NCBI RefSeq assembly: GCF_003243465.1
Contig: NZ_QFQZ01000040.1
Location: 1-41,501 of the forward strand
Source of the DNA: Caulobacter segnis
GTDB taxonomy: Bacteria; Pseudomonadota; Alphaproteobacteria; Caulobacterales; Caulobacteraceae
Direction: 5' to 3'
DNA length: 41,501 nt
Below are positions 1 to 7,125 of this stretch, in pieces. The notes under the pieces are model-generated. The model worked only from the letters and a program-made list of their open reading frames with translations, was not told the DNA's origin and made no database searches. The position numbers and the translations under genes were made by a program. Position 1 is the first letter of the stretch; every line of letters begins with the position of its first letter.

Positions 1-449
1 AATCCTCCCCCGCCCAGGCCGCCCTTGCCTCGGACATCTCCCATCGACTGGTCACCGACGGCGGCGCGGCCCTGCTGATCGACTATGGCCGCGCCGAGCC
101 GGAAGCCGGCGACACGCTGCAGGCGGTCCAGAACCACCAGAAGGTCGATCCGCTGAAGACGGCGGGCCTGGCCGACCTGACCGTCTGGGCCGACTTCCCG
201 TCGGTGGTCGCCGCCGCGCGGGAAGCCGGCGCCAAGGCCGGACCAATCCTGACGCAGGGCCAGTTCCTGCTGGCCCTCGGCATCCTCGATCGCGCCGAGG
301 CCCTGGCCGCCCGCCAGCCCGACAAGACCGACCAGATCGGAAGACAGCTTGATCGGCTGCTCGGCGAGGCGCAGATGGGGACGCTGTTCAAGGTCGCGTG
401 CCTTTCCGCGCCCGACCTTTCGCCCCCCCTCTTCGAGGACGCGACATGA
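1..449 (+). CDS. MidA-family SAM-dependent methyltransferase, 3' end only
   Basis: This is the C-terminal part of a protein that begins left of the window; the frame is open from base 3. Readable segments are ALLIDYGR, a GDTLQA..NHQKVDPL stretch, DLTVWADF, TQGQFLLALGI and MGTLFKV near the end. That order is characteristic of the MidA/NDUFAF7 family (COG1565), class I methyltransferases; the mitochondrial member methylates an arginine of a complex I subunit. The SAM-binding N-terminal half is outside the window. The stop overlaps the pgeF start by four bases (ATGA), so the two genes are probably co-translated. The bacterial substrate is not known from this sequence. Confidence 0.85.
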   Translation, partial: SSPAQAALASDISHRLVTDGGAALLIDYGRAEPEAGDTLQAVQNHQKVDPLKTAGLADLTVWADFPSVVAAAREAGAKAGPILTQGQFLLALGILDRAEALAARQPDKTDQIGRQLDRLLGEAQMGTLFKVACLSAPDLSPPLFEDAT

Positions 450-1228
450 CCCACGACCTGCCCACCGTCCAGTCGCCGCTGCTGGCCAGCCTGCCCGGCG
501 TCAAGCACGCCTTCTTCACGCGCCAGGGCGGGGTCTCGAAAGGGATCTACGCCAGCCTGAACGTCGGGCGCGGCAGCCAGGACGAGCCGGCCGACGTCGA
601 GGAGAATCGGGCCCGCATCGCCCGCTGGTTCGGCGGCGATCCGGGCGACCTGAACGTCTGCTACCAGATCCACTCGACCATCGCGATCACCGCCGACGGC
701 TCTTGGGGCGACGCCCGGCCGCAGGGCGATGCGGTGGTCAGCAAGACGCCCGGCGTGATCTGCGGGGCCATGGCCGCCGACTGCGCGCCGGTGCTGCTGG
801 TCGATCCCGACGCCCGGGTGGTGGCCGCCGCCCACGCCGGCTGGCGGGGGGCGCTGGACGGGGTTGTCCAGGCGGCCGTCGACCGCATGGTCGAGCTGGG
901 CGCGAACCCGGCCAACATGACCGGCGTCGTCGGCCCCTGCATCGGGCCCAAGTCCTACGAGGTGGGGCTGGACTTCCTTCACAGGTTCGAGGCCGACTGC
1001 CCCGGCTCGGGCCAGTTCTTCAAGCCGGGCGTTTCGGACGACAAGCGCTTCTTCGACCTGCCGGCCTTCGTGCTGGACCGCCTGGCGACGGCCGGCGTCG
1101 AGCGCCGCGAATGGGTCGGCCGCGACACCCGGGCGGAGGAAGAGTGGTTCTTCTCCAACCGCCGCGCCTTCCTGAACAACGAGGGCGACTACGGCCGCCT
1201 GCTGTCGGCGATCATGCTGGAGGCGTGA
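446..1228 (+). CDS. pgeF: Peptidoglycan editing factor PgeF (YfiH/DUF152, laccase-domain protein)
   Basis: The 260-residue product has the YfiH signature: FFTRQGGVS near residue 24, a YASLNVG segment, QIHS (His76), ADCAPVLLVD (Cys113) and AAHAGWRG (His130). These His/Cys residues are the zinc-site ligands of the family. Members were first called polyphenol oxidases or laccases; in E. coli the protein prevents misincorporation of wrong amino acids into peptidoglycan, and purine nucleoside activity is reported for others. The ATG at 446 is preferred over an in-frame ATG at 398, because it overlaps the upstream stop and starts where homologues start. It forms an operon with the MidA-like gene. 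Confidence 0.9.
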   Translation: MTHDLPTVQSPLLASLPGVKHAFFTRQGGVSKGIYASLNVGRGSQDEPADVEENRARIARWFGGDPGDLNVCYQIHSTIAITADGSWGDARPQGDAVVSKTPGVICGAMAADCAPVLLVDPDARVVAAAHAGWRGALDGVVQAAVDRMVELGANPANMTGVVGPCIGPKSYEVGLDFLHRFEADCPGSGQFFKPGVSDDKRFFDLPAFVLDRLATAGVERREWVGRDTRAEEEWFFSNRRAFLNNEGDYGRLLSAIMLEA

Positions 1229-1300
1229 GGCGCCTGGACCACGCCAGCGACCGTCCGCACACGGAATCGAAAAAGTCTGCCCGTTAACACTTGTTTCCAG

Positions 1301-1341
1301 AGCTTCGCCTGCCCCGTCGCTCGCCTGCGAGCGACGAAGCT
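1301..1341. repeat. Hairpin in the pgeF-prs spacer
   Basis: The arms CGTCGCTCGC (1315-1324) and GCGAGCGACG (1327-1336) are perfectly complementary, and AGCTTCG (1301-1307) is complementary to CGAAGCT (1335-1341). No T-run follows directly (TATTGTAAAA), so it is a poor intrinsic terminator. It lies just upstream of palindromic element A1 and may be a pgeF 3' end structure or part of a composite repeat. Confidence 0.5.
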
Positions 1342-1353
1342 ATTGTAAAATTT

Positions 1354-1401
1354 GAGCGTGGCAGGCGCCGAAACCGGGTTCCACTTTCGGCTGCCACGCT
1401 C
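1354..1401. repeat. Palindromic repeat family A, copy 1
   Basis: The outer arms GAGCGTGGCAG (1354-1364) and CTGCCACGCTC (1391-1401) are perfectly complementary. Inner arms GCCGAAA (1367-1373) and TTTCGGC (1385-1391) flank a CCGGGTTCCAC core. The same architecture, with a nearly identical core but different middle-stem bases, occurs at 2744-2792. It resembles the short extragenic palindromes common in alphaproteobacteria. It sits 44 bp upstream of prs and could fold in that leader. Confidence 0.8.
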
Positions 1402-1444
1402 TAGAAGGCGCCGCATCGGCCGCCCCCCACCCCGAGATATCCCC

Positions 1445-2383
1445 ATGAAGCTGCTGTCCGGCAACTCCAACCGCCCGCTGTCCCAGGCGATCGCGGAATA
1501 TCTCGACATGCCGCTGACCCGCGCCCAGGTGCGCCGGTTCGCCGACCTCGAGGTGTTCGTCACCATCGACGAGAATGTGCGGGGCGAGGACGTCTTCGTC
1601 ATCCAGTCGACCAGCTATCCGGCCAACGACAACCTGATGGAGCTGTTGATCTGCATCGACGCCCTGAAGCGCGCGTCGGGCAAGCGGATCACGGCCGTGC
1701 TGCCCTACTTCGGCTATGCCCGCCAGGACCGGAAGACCGGCGGCCGCACGCCGATCTCGGCCAAGCTGGTGGCCAACCTGATCACCCGCTCGGGCGCCGA
1801 CCGGGTCCTGACCATGGACCTGCACGCCGGCCAGATCCAAGGCTTCTTCGACATCCCGACCGACAACCTGCTGCCCTCGCGCCTGCTGGCCGATGACGTC
1901 CGCAAGCACTACGCCATGGGCGATGACCTGATGGTCGTCTCGCCGGACGTCGGCGGCGTGGTGCGCGCCCGCGCCCTGGCCAAGCGCCTCGACGACGCCG
2001 ATCTGGCCATCGTCGACAAGCGCCGCTCGGGTCCGGGCCAGTCGGAAGTCATGAACATCATCGGCGACGTCAAGGACCGCCGCTGCATCCTGTTCGACGA
2101 CATCGCCGACTCGGCCGGCACCCTGTGCAACGCCGCCCAGGCCCTGATGAACCACGGCGCCAAGTCGGTCAGCGCCTACATCACCCACGGCGTGCTGTCG
2201 GGCGCGGCCGTGGACCGCGTCGCCAACTCGGTGCTGACGGAACTGGTGGTCACGGACTCGATCGAGGCCTCGGATCCGGCCAAGGCCTGCCCCAAGATCC
2301 GCTACGTCTCGTGCGCCCCGCTGATCGGCGAAGCCATCCGTCGCATCGCCAACGAAGAGTCTGTGTCGAAGCTGTTCGACTAG
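1445..2383 (+). CDS. prs: Ribose-phosphate pyrophosphokinase (PRPP synthetase)
   Basis: The enzyme makes PRPP from ribose 5-phosphate and ATP for purine, pyrimidine, histidine, tryptophan and NAD synthesis. The 312-residue length matches class I enzymes. Visible motifs are LPYFGYARQDRK (ATP/flexible-loop region), the MDLHAGQIQGFF segment, the DKRR segment and a PRPP-binding loop ILFDDIADSAGT. In that loop the usual DDMVDTAGT is changed to DDIADSAGT, a conservative variant. ATG 1445 follows a CCCC stretch without a strong Shine-Dalgarno, but homologues start here; the upstream in-frame ATG at 1352 would translate through the palindrome. The gene has its own transcription unit. Confidence 0.96.
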   Translation: MKLLSGNSNRPLSQAIAEYLDMPLTRAQVRRFADLEVFVTIDENVRGEDVFVIQSTSYPANDNLMELLICIDALKRASGKRITAVLPYFGYARQDRKTGGRTPISAKLVANLITRSGADRVLTMDLHAGQIQGFFDIPTDNLLPSRLLADDVRKHYAMGDDLMVVSPDVGGVVRARALAKRLDDADLAIVDKRRSGPGQSEVMNIIGDVKDRRCILFDDIADSAGTLCNAAQALMNHGAKSVSAYITHGVLSGAAVDRVANSVLTELVVTDSIEASDPAKACPKIRYVSCAPLIGEAIRRIANEESVSKLFD

Positions 2384-2411
2384 CGTCCGCGCCGTCGGCC
2401 CATAAAACTGC

Positions 2412-2518
2412 GTCATCCCGGAAGCCTCAAGGAGGCTATCCGGACCCAGGGGCTGCCCGCGCCCGCGTTCCCTCGCCGCCTGGGTCGCGGCTCTCCGCTG
2501 CGCTTCGGCCGGGATGAC
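2412..2518. repeat. Long palindromic repeat family B, copy 1
   Basis: The element is bounded by perfect inverted termini GTCATCCCGG (2412-2421) and CCGGGATGAC (2509-2518). The interior includes a CCGGACCCAG stretch and a CTCTCCGCTGCGCTTCGGCC run. A relative with the same termini and interior words occurs at 39435-39544. It lies 28 bp after the prs stop, so it could also act as an mRNA-stabilising 3' structure. Confidence 0.75.
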
Positions 2519-2693
2519 ACGTTTTGGATCGGAGCGAGCGCCCTCGCGCGATCGTGGTTAACCGCCACACCCTTAATTCCTGGAAAACCAAGGCCACGCT
2601 TGTAAAAGCTTGGTTAACGGACCGACTGTCACAATGCCGCCGGCTCGGGCCGCCATGATTGCGCCCAAGCCTGCTCGCCTAGGAGCCCTTAGC

Positions 2694-2715
2694 CTGAAAT
2701 CGGAATCGATTTCAG
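2694..2715. repeat. Small inverted repeat CTGAAATCG-GAAT-CGATTTCAG
   Basis: Nine-base perfect arms (2694-2702, 2707-2715) enclose the 4-base loop GAAT. The element includes one GAATC (GANTC), the recognition sequence of the Caulobacter cell-cycle methylase CcrM. It lies 29 bp from palindrome A2, so the two may belong to one composite extragenic element. Confidence 0.55.
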
Positions 2716-2743
2716 CGTTTAAAAGGCTCCAAACCAGATACTT

Positions 2744-2792
2744 AGAGCGTGAGGTCAGCCGAAACCGGTTCCCACTTTCGGCCTCACGCTCT
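2744..2792. repeat. Palindromic repeat family A, copy 2
   Basis: The outer arms AGAGCGTGAGG (2744-2754) and CCTCACGCTCT (2782-2792) are perfect; inner arms are GCCGAAA (2758-2764) and TTTCGGC (2776-2782), with a CCGGTTCCCAC core. Compared with the copy at 1354-1401 the distal stem (GAGCGTG) and core are kept, while the stem bases between them differ on both arms so that pairing is preserved. It ends 23 bp before the next start codon. Confidence 0.8.
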
Positions 2793-2815
2793 AGCCTTGA
2801 TGGGGAAGTTCTCGA

Positions 2816-3895
2816 ATGCGTTCCTTTTCGCGTACGCGCGTCGTCGCCGCGACGACAGTGGTGGCGCTGACCGCGATCGTCGCCGCCTGCAGCTCCCCGC
2901 CCCCGCCGCCGCCGCCGCCCGTCGTCCAGGCCCCGCCGCCGACGCCGCCGATCACCCTGTCGGCCCAGGTCATCGAGCGCGCCAGCGCCTTCCGCGGCTA
3001 CATGGCGCGCGCCGCCGCCGTCTCGCCGACCTTCCAGAACGGCGACCAGATCCAGGCCTCGCTCAAGGTAGGCGCGGCCTATGAGCCCAAGTCGTTCATG
3101 AACGGCGCCGTGGCCTACGCCGCCGTGCTGGCGCTGCAGGACCCCACCTTCGTCGCCTCGGTGCGCGAGGTCGCGGCCCATCCCGCCCAGCGCCAGGAGA
3201 TGATCGCCAACATCTTCTCCAACCCGTCCTACGCGGCCGTGTTCAAGGGCGCCGACAGCGCCGCGGGCCTGATCATCGACCAGATCGGCGGCGACGGCCT
3301 GAAGGTCTACGCCGCCGGCAAGGCGGTGAAGCAGGCCGCCTACGACGTGCAGCGCTCCTCGTGGTCGAAGAGCGCCGTGACGGACCGCGACGGTCGCCTG
3401 GCCTCGGCCAAGACCCTGTCGACCACGCCGGCCCTGGCCGAGAGCGCCGACGTCGCGGTGCTGCAGCAGGCCTCGCTGGGCGGCCAAACCCTGGGGCTGA
3501 CGCCGCGCGCCGCCCCCGCGCCCTACCAGCCGGTGGTGATCCGCGGCCTGGCCGTGGCGGCGCTGGCCGCGCTCGGCGCCGCCGGCGACAACAACCTGGC
3601 CTCGATCGACGCGCTCAGCGCCGACTGGGCCACGGGCAACTGCCTGAACATGGCCAAGCTGAACCTCTATCAATGCCTGGCGGTCTCGAAGCCGCACTAC
3701 GAGGATATCTTCTGCCTGGGCCAGCACATCCTGATGGACACCGGGGCCTGCATCGCCAAGGGCGCCGGCGCGGACCTGCCGCCCGAACCGCCCCGCGTCC
3801 TGCCGGTCAAGGAGTCGATCGCGGTGAAGGGCGCGGGCAGCAACTCGCGCAAGGCCAAGGGCGGCGCCAAGAAGCCGGCCAGCAAGAAGAGCTGA
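2816..3895 (+). CDS. Hypothetical lipoprotein with polyproline segment
   Basis: The 359-residue product begins with a lipoprotein signal: basic MRSFSRTR, a hydrophobic stretch and a lipobox AIVAAC with Cys25. Right after the Cys comes a run of eight prolines and a second PPPTPP patch, which look like an extended linker from the membrane. The body (about 50-330) is Ala-rich and probably helical, with four cysteines in NCLNM, YQCLAV, IFCLGQ and GACIAK that could form disulphides in the periplasm. The tail is Lys/Ala/Gly-rich. No family is recognised. It is a single-gene unit ended by the terminator at 3919-3948. Confidence 0.8.
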   Translation: MRSFSRTRVVAATTVVALTAIVAACSSPPPPPPPPVVQAPPPTPPITLSAQVIERASAFRGYMARAAAVSPTFQNGDQIQASLKVGAAYEPKSFMNGAVAYAAVLALQDPTFVASVREVAAHPAQRQEMIANIFSNPSYAAVFKGADSAAGLIIDQIGGDGLKVYAAGKAVKQAAYDVQRSSWSKSAVTDRDGRLASAKTLSTTPALAESADVAVLQQASLGGQTLGLTPRAAPAPYQPVVIRGLAVAALAALGAAGDNNLASIDALSADWATGNCLNMAKLNLYQCLAVSKPHYEDIFCLGQHILMDTGACIAKGAGADLPPEPPRVLPVKESIAVKGAGSNSRKAKGGAKKPASKKS

Positions 3896-3918
3896 TTTTC
3901 CGCTCAATCGAACCCTAG

Positions 3919-3948
3919 GGGCCGGGCGTTGCGTCGCCCGGCCCTTTT
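3919..3948 (+). terminator. Rho-independent terminator after the lipoprotein gene
   Basis: A 10-bp perfect stem GGGCCGGGCG (3919-3928) / CGCCCGGCCC (3935-3944) with a 6-base loop is followed by TTTT (3945-3948). It lies 23 bp after the stop codon. Confidence 0.88.
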
Positions 3949-4017
3949 GTGTATGTAGCGCGACCCCAAAACGACCGGGCGAGCGTGGCGATATGGCCAT
4001 AGGCGCTGGGTCACAGA

Positions 4018-4036
4018 CGAGAACATCCGGTTCTCG
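4018..4036 (+). promoter_or_regulatory. Leader hairpin just upstream of rplY
   Basis: CGAGAAC (4018-4024) pairs perfectly with GTTCTCG (4030-4036) around the loop ATCCG. The hairpin ends 14 bases before the rplY ATG and directly abuts the purine-rich GAGAAAG that is the only plausible ribosome-binding site. Translational control of L25 is an inference from position only. Confidence 0.45.
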
Positions 4037-4050
4037 AGAAAGACAGCCTC

Positions 4051-4650
4051 ATGGCCGAGATCATTCTGAACGTTGAAGTCCGCGACGGCGCCGGCACCGG
4101 CAACGCGCGCGCCACCCGCCGCGCTGGCAAGGTCCCCGGCGTCCTGTACGGCGGCGGCAAGGCTCCGGTGAACATCGCCGTGAAGGCCAACGAATTCCGC
4201 AAGTCGCTATACACCGGCAAGCTGCTCGGCCACCTGGTCACGCTGCAGCATGGCGACGAGAAGCAATCGGTCATCGCCAAGGCCGTCCAGTTCCACCCGG
4301 TCACCGACGAGCCGGTCCACTTCGACCTGTACCGCGTCGACGAACACCAGCTGATCAAGATCGAAGTGCCGGTTCACTTCAAGAACCAGGACACCTCGGT
4401 CGGCCTGAAGAAGGGCGGCACGCTGGAAATCATCCGTCACACCGTCGAACTGGCCTGCCCGGCCGACCAGATCCCCGAAGAGCTGGTCATCGACCTGGCT
4501 TCGCACGACCTGGGCGACGTCATCCGCATCTCGGAAGTCAAGCTGCCGGCCGGCGTGAAGCCCGCCATGGACCGCGACTTCGTGATCGCCAACCTGAAGG
4601 CCTCGTCGGCCGCCCAGTCGGACGCCGGCGACACCACCGTCGAAGGCTAA
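4051..4650 (+). CDS. rplY: 50S ribosomal protein L25/general stress protein Ctc
   Basis: The 199-residue protein is the two-domain (CTC/TL5) form of L25, which binds 5S rRNA in the large subunit. The N-terminal domain (about 1-95) has ARATRRAGKVPGVLYGGG and the HFDLYRVD segment. The C-terminal TL5 domain (about 96-185) has KGGTLEIIRHTVELACPADQ and VIDLASHDLGDVIRISEV. The length is normal for alphaproteobacterial members. It is flanked by terminators on both sides, so it appears monocistronic; the leader hairpin may control it. pth follows 88 bp downstream, a common pairing in bacteria. Confidence 0.96.
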   Translation: MAEIILNVEVRDGAGTGNARATRRAGKVPGVLYGGGKAPVNIAVKANEFRKSLYTGKLLGHLVTLQHGDEKQSVIAKAVQFHPVTDEPVHFDLYRVDEHQLIKIEVPVHFKNQDTSVGLKKGGTLEIIRHTVELACPADQIPEELVIDLASHDLGDVIRISEVKLPAGVKPAMDRDFVIANLKASSAAQSDAGDTTVEG

Positions 4651-4683
4651 TCCGCTCGGTCTTCCGATCGAACTGTTTTAGAG

Positions 4684-4712
4684 ACGGGCGGGCCTTCGGG
4701 TCCGCCCGTTTT
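4684..4712 (+). terminator. Rho-independent terminator between rplY and pth
   Basis: The stem is ACGGGCGG (4684-4691) / CCGCCCGT (4702-4709) with a loop containing CTTCGG, followed by a T-rich GTTTTCGTTT. Confidence 0.85.
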
Positions 4713-4738
4713 CGTTTGAGCTTCCCGAGAACTCCGCC

Positions 4739-5353
4739 ATGCTGATCCTCGCCGGCCTGGGCAATCCCGAGGCCAAGTACGAGAAGAACCGCCACAACGT
4801 CGGCTTCATGGCCGTCGACGCCCTGGCGCGGAAGTGGGGGACCGCCCCGTGGCGCGCGCGCTTCCAGGGCCTGGCCTGCGAAGGGCAGGTCGGCACGCCC
4901 GACGGCCCGGTGAAGCTGCTGCTGCTCAAGCCCAAGACCTATTACAACGAGAGCGGCCGCGCCGTCGGCGAGGCCATGAAGTTCTTCAAGCTCAAGCCCG
5001 CCGACGTGATCGTCTTCCACGACGAGATCGACATGGCCCCGGGCCGCTTCCGGATGAAGGCCGGCGGCGGCGCGGCGGGCAACAACGGCATCCGCTCGGT
5101 GACCAGCCAGGTCGGCGACGCCTTCCGCCGCGGCCGCATCGGCGTGGGCCACCCCGGCCACAAGGACGCGGTCATGCACTACGTGCTGGGCGACTTCCAC
5201 AAGGTCGAGCACCAGTGGCTGGACCCGATGCTGGACGCCATCGCCGACGCCCTGCCCTTCGCCGCCGTCGGCGACGACGAGCGCTACCAGGCCGAGGTCA
5301 TGCGCCTGGCCCCCGCGCCCAAGGCCGATCCCCGCAAGAAATCCGACGATTGA
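4739..5353 (+). CDS. pth: Peptidyl-tRNA hydrolase
   Basis: This enzyme recycles peptidyl-tRNA released prematurely from ribosomes by hydrolysing the ester bond. The 204 residues include GLGNP (7-11), the RHNVGF segment with the catalytic His, FHDEIDM with the catalytic Asp, and GGGAAGNNGIRS, where the second conserved Asn sits; the usual GHNGLRS here reads GNNGIRS. The C-terminus extends about ten residues in a Lys/Asp-rich tail. The ATG at 4739 directly precedes the LILAGLGNP motif. The TPR protein gene follows after 31 bp and may be co-transcribed. Confidence 0.95.
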   Translation: MLILAGLGNPEAKYEKNRHNVGFMAVDALARKWGTAPWRARFQGLACEGQVGTPDGPVKLLLLKPKTYYNESGRAVGEAMKFFKLKPADVIVFHDEIDMAPGRFRMKAGGGAAGNNGIRSVTSQVGDAFRRGRIGVGHPGHKDAVMHYVLGDFHKVEHQWLDPMLDAIADALPFAAVGDDERYQAEVMRLAPAPKADPRKKSDD

Positions 5354-5384
5354 CGCGGTCGGCGCGGCGGGAGAAGACGCCAGG

Positions 5385-6137
5385 ATGTTCTCCCTGCCCC
5401 TGCCGCTGCTCGGCCTGTCGCTTCTGATCGCCATCGCCCTGTGCGTCCACGTCGTCCGCACCGGCCAGCAGATGTACTGGCTGTGGATCATCCTGGCGTT
5501 CCAGCCGATCGGCGGTCTCGTCTATTTCGTGGCCATCATCGCGCCGGCCTGGTTCGGCGGCCGCACGGCCCAGAAGATGGGTCAGGCCGCCCGGCAGGCC
5601 CTGGACCCGCAGCGCGAGTACCGCGAGGCCGCCAAGGCCGCGGACGACGCGCCCACCGTCGCCAACCGCGTGCGCCTGGCCGTGGCCGCGACCGAGCTTG
5701 GCAAGCACGCCGAGGCCGAACGCCTGTACGCCGACAGCCTGGCGGGCCTCTACGCCGACGACCCGCAGCTGCTGCTGGGCCGCGCCAACGCCCTGATCGA
5801 GCTCGACCGGCCGGCCGAGGCCCTCCCGCTGCTTGAGAAGCTGGGCGAGACGCCCAACGCCGGCCGCACGCCCCACACCATGCTGGCCCTGGGCCGCGTC
5901 TATCAGGCGCTGGGTCGGAACGAGCAGGCCGACACCGCCCTGCGCTGGGCGGCCGACCACTATCCGGGATTCGAGGGCGTCGCCCGCTACACCGTTTTCC
6001 TGGCGCGCCAGGGCCGCCAGGACGAGGCCCGCGCGCAGCTGGCCGAGATCGACAAGCGCCTGGCCAAGACCCACAGCCACTTCCGCAAGGAAGCCAAGCG
6101 CTGGCGGGATTTCGCGGCGGCGGCGGTGGGCGGCTGA
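5385..6137 (+). CDS. Membrane-anchored tetratricopeptide-repeat protein
   Basis: The 250-residue product has two N-terminal membrane segments, about 5-22 and 28-55. The second, WLWIILAFQPIGGLVYF, resembles the N-terminal membrane domain of cardiolipin synthases (PLDc_N). A soluble TPR region follows (about 85-230), with repeats such as ANALIELDRPAEALPLLEK and LGRVYQALGRNEQADTALRW. It probably scaffolds protein contacts on the cytoplasmic side of the inner membrane. No catalytic motif is visible and the partner is unknown. Confidence 0.8.
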   Translation: MFSLPLPLLGLSLLIAIALCVHVVRTGQQMYWLWIILAFQPIGGLVYFVAIIAPAWFGGRTAQKMGQAARQALDPQREYREAAKAADDAPTVANRVRLAVAATELGKHAEAERLYADSLAGLYADDPQLLLGRANALIELDRPAEALPLLEKLGETPNAGRTPHTMLALGRVYQALGRNEQADTALRWAADHYPGFEGVARYTVFLARQGRQDEARAQLAEIDKRLAKTHSHFRKEAKRWRDFAAAAVGG

Positions 6138-6330
6138 CAGGCCACGCCTCGGCGTCGGTCGCCCGACCGCCCTTCCAGCCAAGCTCGACCGCTCTTGGTT
6201 GCATTGACATCCTGTGCGATCGCCCAAAAGGTGTGCGAAGCGCATGGTGGTTTTCGCTGAAAAGAGGTCGATCGCTTTGTCGCACGAGGTCGTCAGGCGG
6301 GATCACGCCTTCTCCGAACGCGAAGAGGCG

Positions 6331-7125
6331 ATGCTGAAGGCGCACGCGTTCAAGGAGACCGGGGCCGGCGAGCCCCCGCTCGTCCTGCTGCATGGCTTTG
6401 GCACGGACCAGACGATCTGGAACCGCATGGCGCCGCAGCTTTCGGCCAGGCGGCGGGTGGTGCTGTACGACCACATGGGCTCGGGCGCGTCGGACTTCGC
6501 GCACTACGATCCCGAGCGCTATCGGGGGCTGGAGGGCTATGCCGACGATCTCGTCGAGATCCTCGACGCGCTGGACCTGCGCGACGCCAGCGTGGTGGGC
6601 CATTCCGTCTCGGGCATGATCTCCCTGCTGGCCAGCCTCCGCACCGACCGAATCGGCAGGCTGATCATGATCGGCGCCTCGGCCCGCTACCTCAACGACG
6701 GCGGCTATGAGGGCGGCTTCGATCCGAAGGACGTCGAGGACTTCCTGGGCCTGATGGAGCTGGACTTCCAGGGCTGGGCCCGGGCCCTGGCGCCACGGGT
6801 GATGGACCAGCCGGACAATCCCGCCCTGACCCAGGAGCTGGTCTTCAGCTTTAGCCGCGAGAACGCCGAGCTGACGCGGCGCTTCGCAGAAGCGACCTTC
6901 ATGTCCGACCACCGCGCCCAGCTGGCCGAGTGCAAGATCCCGACCGCCGTGCTGCAGGCCAAGGCCGACGTGGTGGTGCCGCTTCCGGCCGCCCGTTTCC
7001 TGGCCGACCACATCCCCCGCGCCAGCTTCGAGATCATGGACGTCCGCGGCCACTATCCCCAGCTCAGCGCCCCGGCCGTCGTGATCGACGCCATAGAGCG
7101 TTTCCTGGCGGAGACGCCCTCTTGA
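6331..7125 (+). CDS. RsbQ-type alpha/beta hydrolase
   Basis: The 264 residues align by eye along their length with Bacillus RsbQ (269 aa): GFGTDQTIWN, DHMGSGASDF, YDPERYRGLEGYADD, GHSVSGM, the ARYLND..YEGGF stretch and SDHRAQL. The triad is Ser92 (GHSVSG), Asp213 (KADVVV) and His241 (RGHYPQ). In Bacillus, RsbQ generates or senses a small hydrophobic ligand and activates the PAS domain of RsbP. The frame is open to 6214; ATG 6331 is chosen because the triad spacing then matches RsbQ, but it has only a close AGAGG, and ATG 6244 is possible. The stop overlaps the kinase start, so a partnership is likely. Confidence 0.88.
   Translation: MLKAHAFKETGAGEPPLVLLHGFGTDQTIWNRMAPQLSARRRVVLYDHMGSGASDFAHYDPERYRGLEGYADDLVEILDALDLRDASVVGHSVSGMISLLASLRTDRIGRLIMIGASARYLNDGGYEGGFDPKDVEDFLGLMELDFQGWARALAPRVMDQPDNPALTQELVFSFSRENAELTRRFAEATFMSDHRAQLAECKIPTAVLQAKADVVVPLPAARFLADHIPRASFEIMDVRGHYPQLSAPAVVIDAIERFLAETPS

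Larger units (their letters stand above)
2384..2815. other. 432-bp non-coding spacer between prs and the lipoprotein gene
   Basis: No convincing ORF is seen. The spacer contains palindromic element B1 (2412-2518), an AT-richer stretch with GGTTAAC at 2556-2562 and again near 2610, a small hairpin (CTGAAATCG 2694-2702 / CGATTTCAG 2707-2715) and palindromic element A2 (2744-2792). It is one of the most repeat-dense spacers in the window and presumably holds the promoter of the downstream gene, though no clear -35/-10 was identified. Confidence 0.6.

Noticed and set aside
83..982. Long minus-strand frames opposite the MidA-like and pgeF genes
   Set aside because: They are shadows typical of GC-rich DNA, with no recognisable motifs and Arg/Ala/Gly-biased composition; the plus-strand genes have family signatures.
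2556..2620. CtrA-type TTAA-N7-TTAA site near GGTTAAC words
   Set aside because: The visible TTAA pair (2558 and 2573) is spaced 11 bases apart and not 7, so a CtrA site is not supported.
6214..6330. N-terminal extension of the RsbQ-like hydrolase
   Set aside because: The extra 39 residues are basic and polar and have no counterpart in RsbQ; the triad spacing fits a start at 6331. ATG 6244 stays possible.
6138..6330. General-stress-response (EcfG) promoter before the RsbQ-like operon
   Set aside because: No GGAAC-N16/17-CGTT was found in the spacer. Only an isolated TTGACA at 6204-6209 without a matching -10 was seen.
6930..7121. Extended kinase frame inside the hydrolase gene
   Set aside because: Open frame only; the PAS domain begins right after the overlapping TTG and the upstream part lacks any domain pattern.
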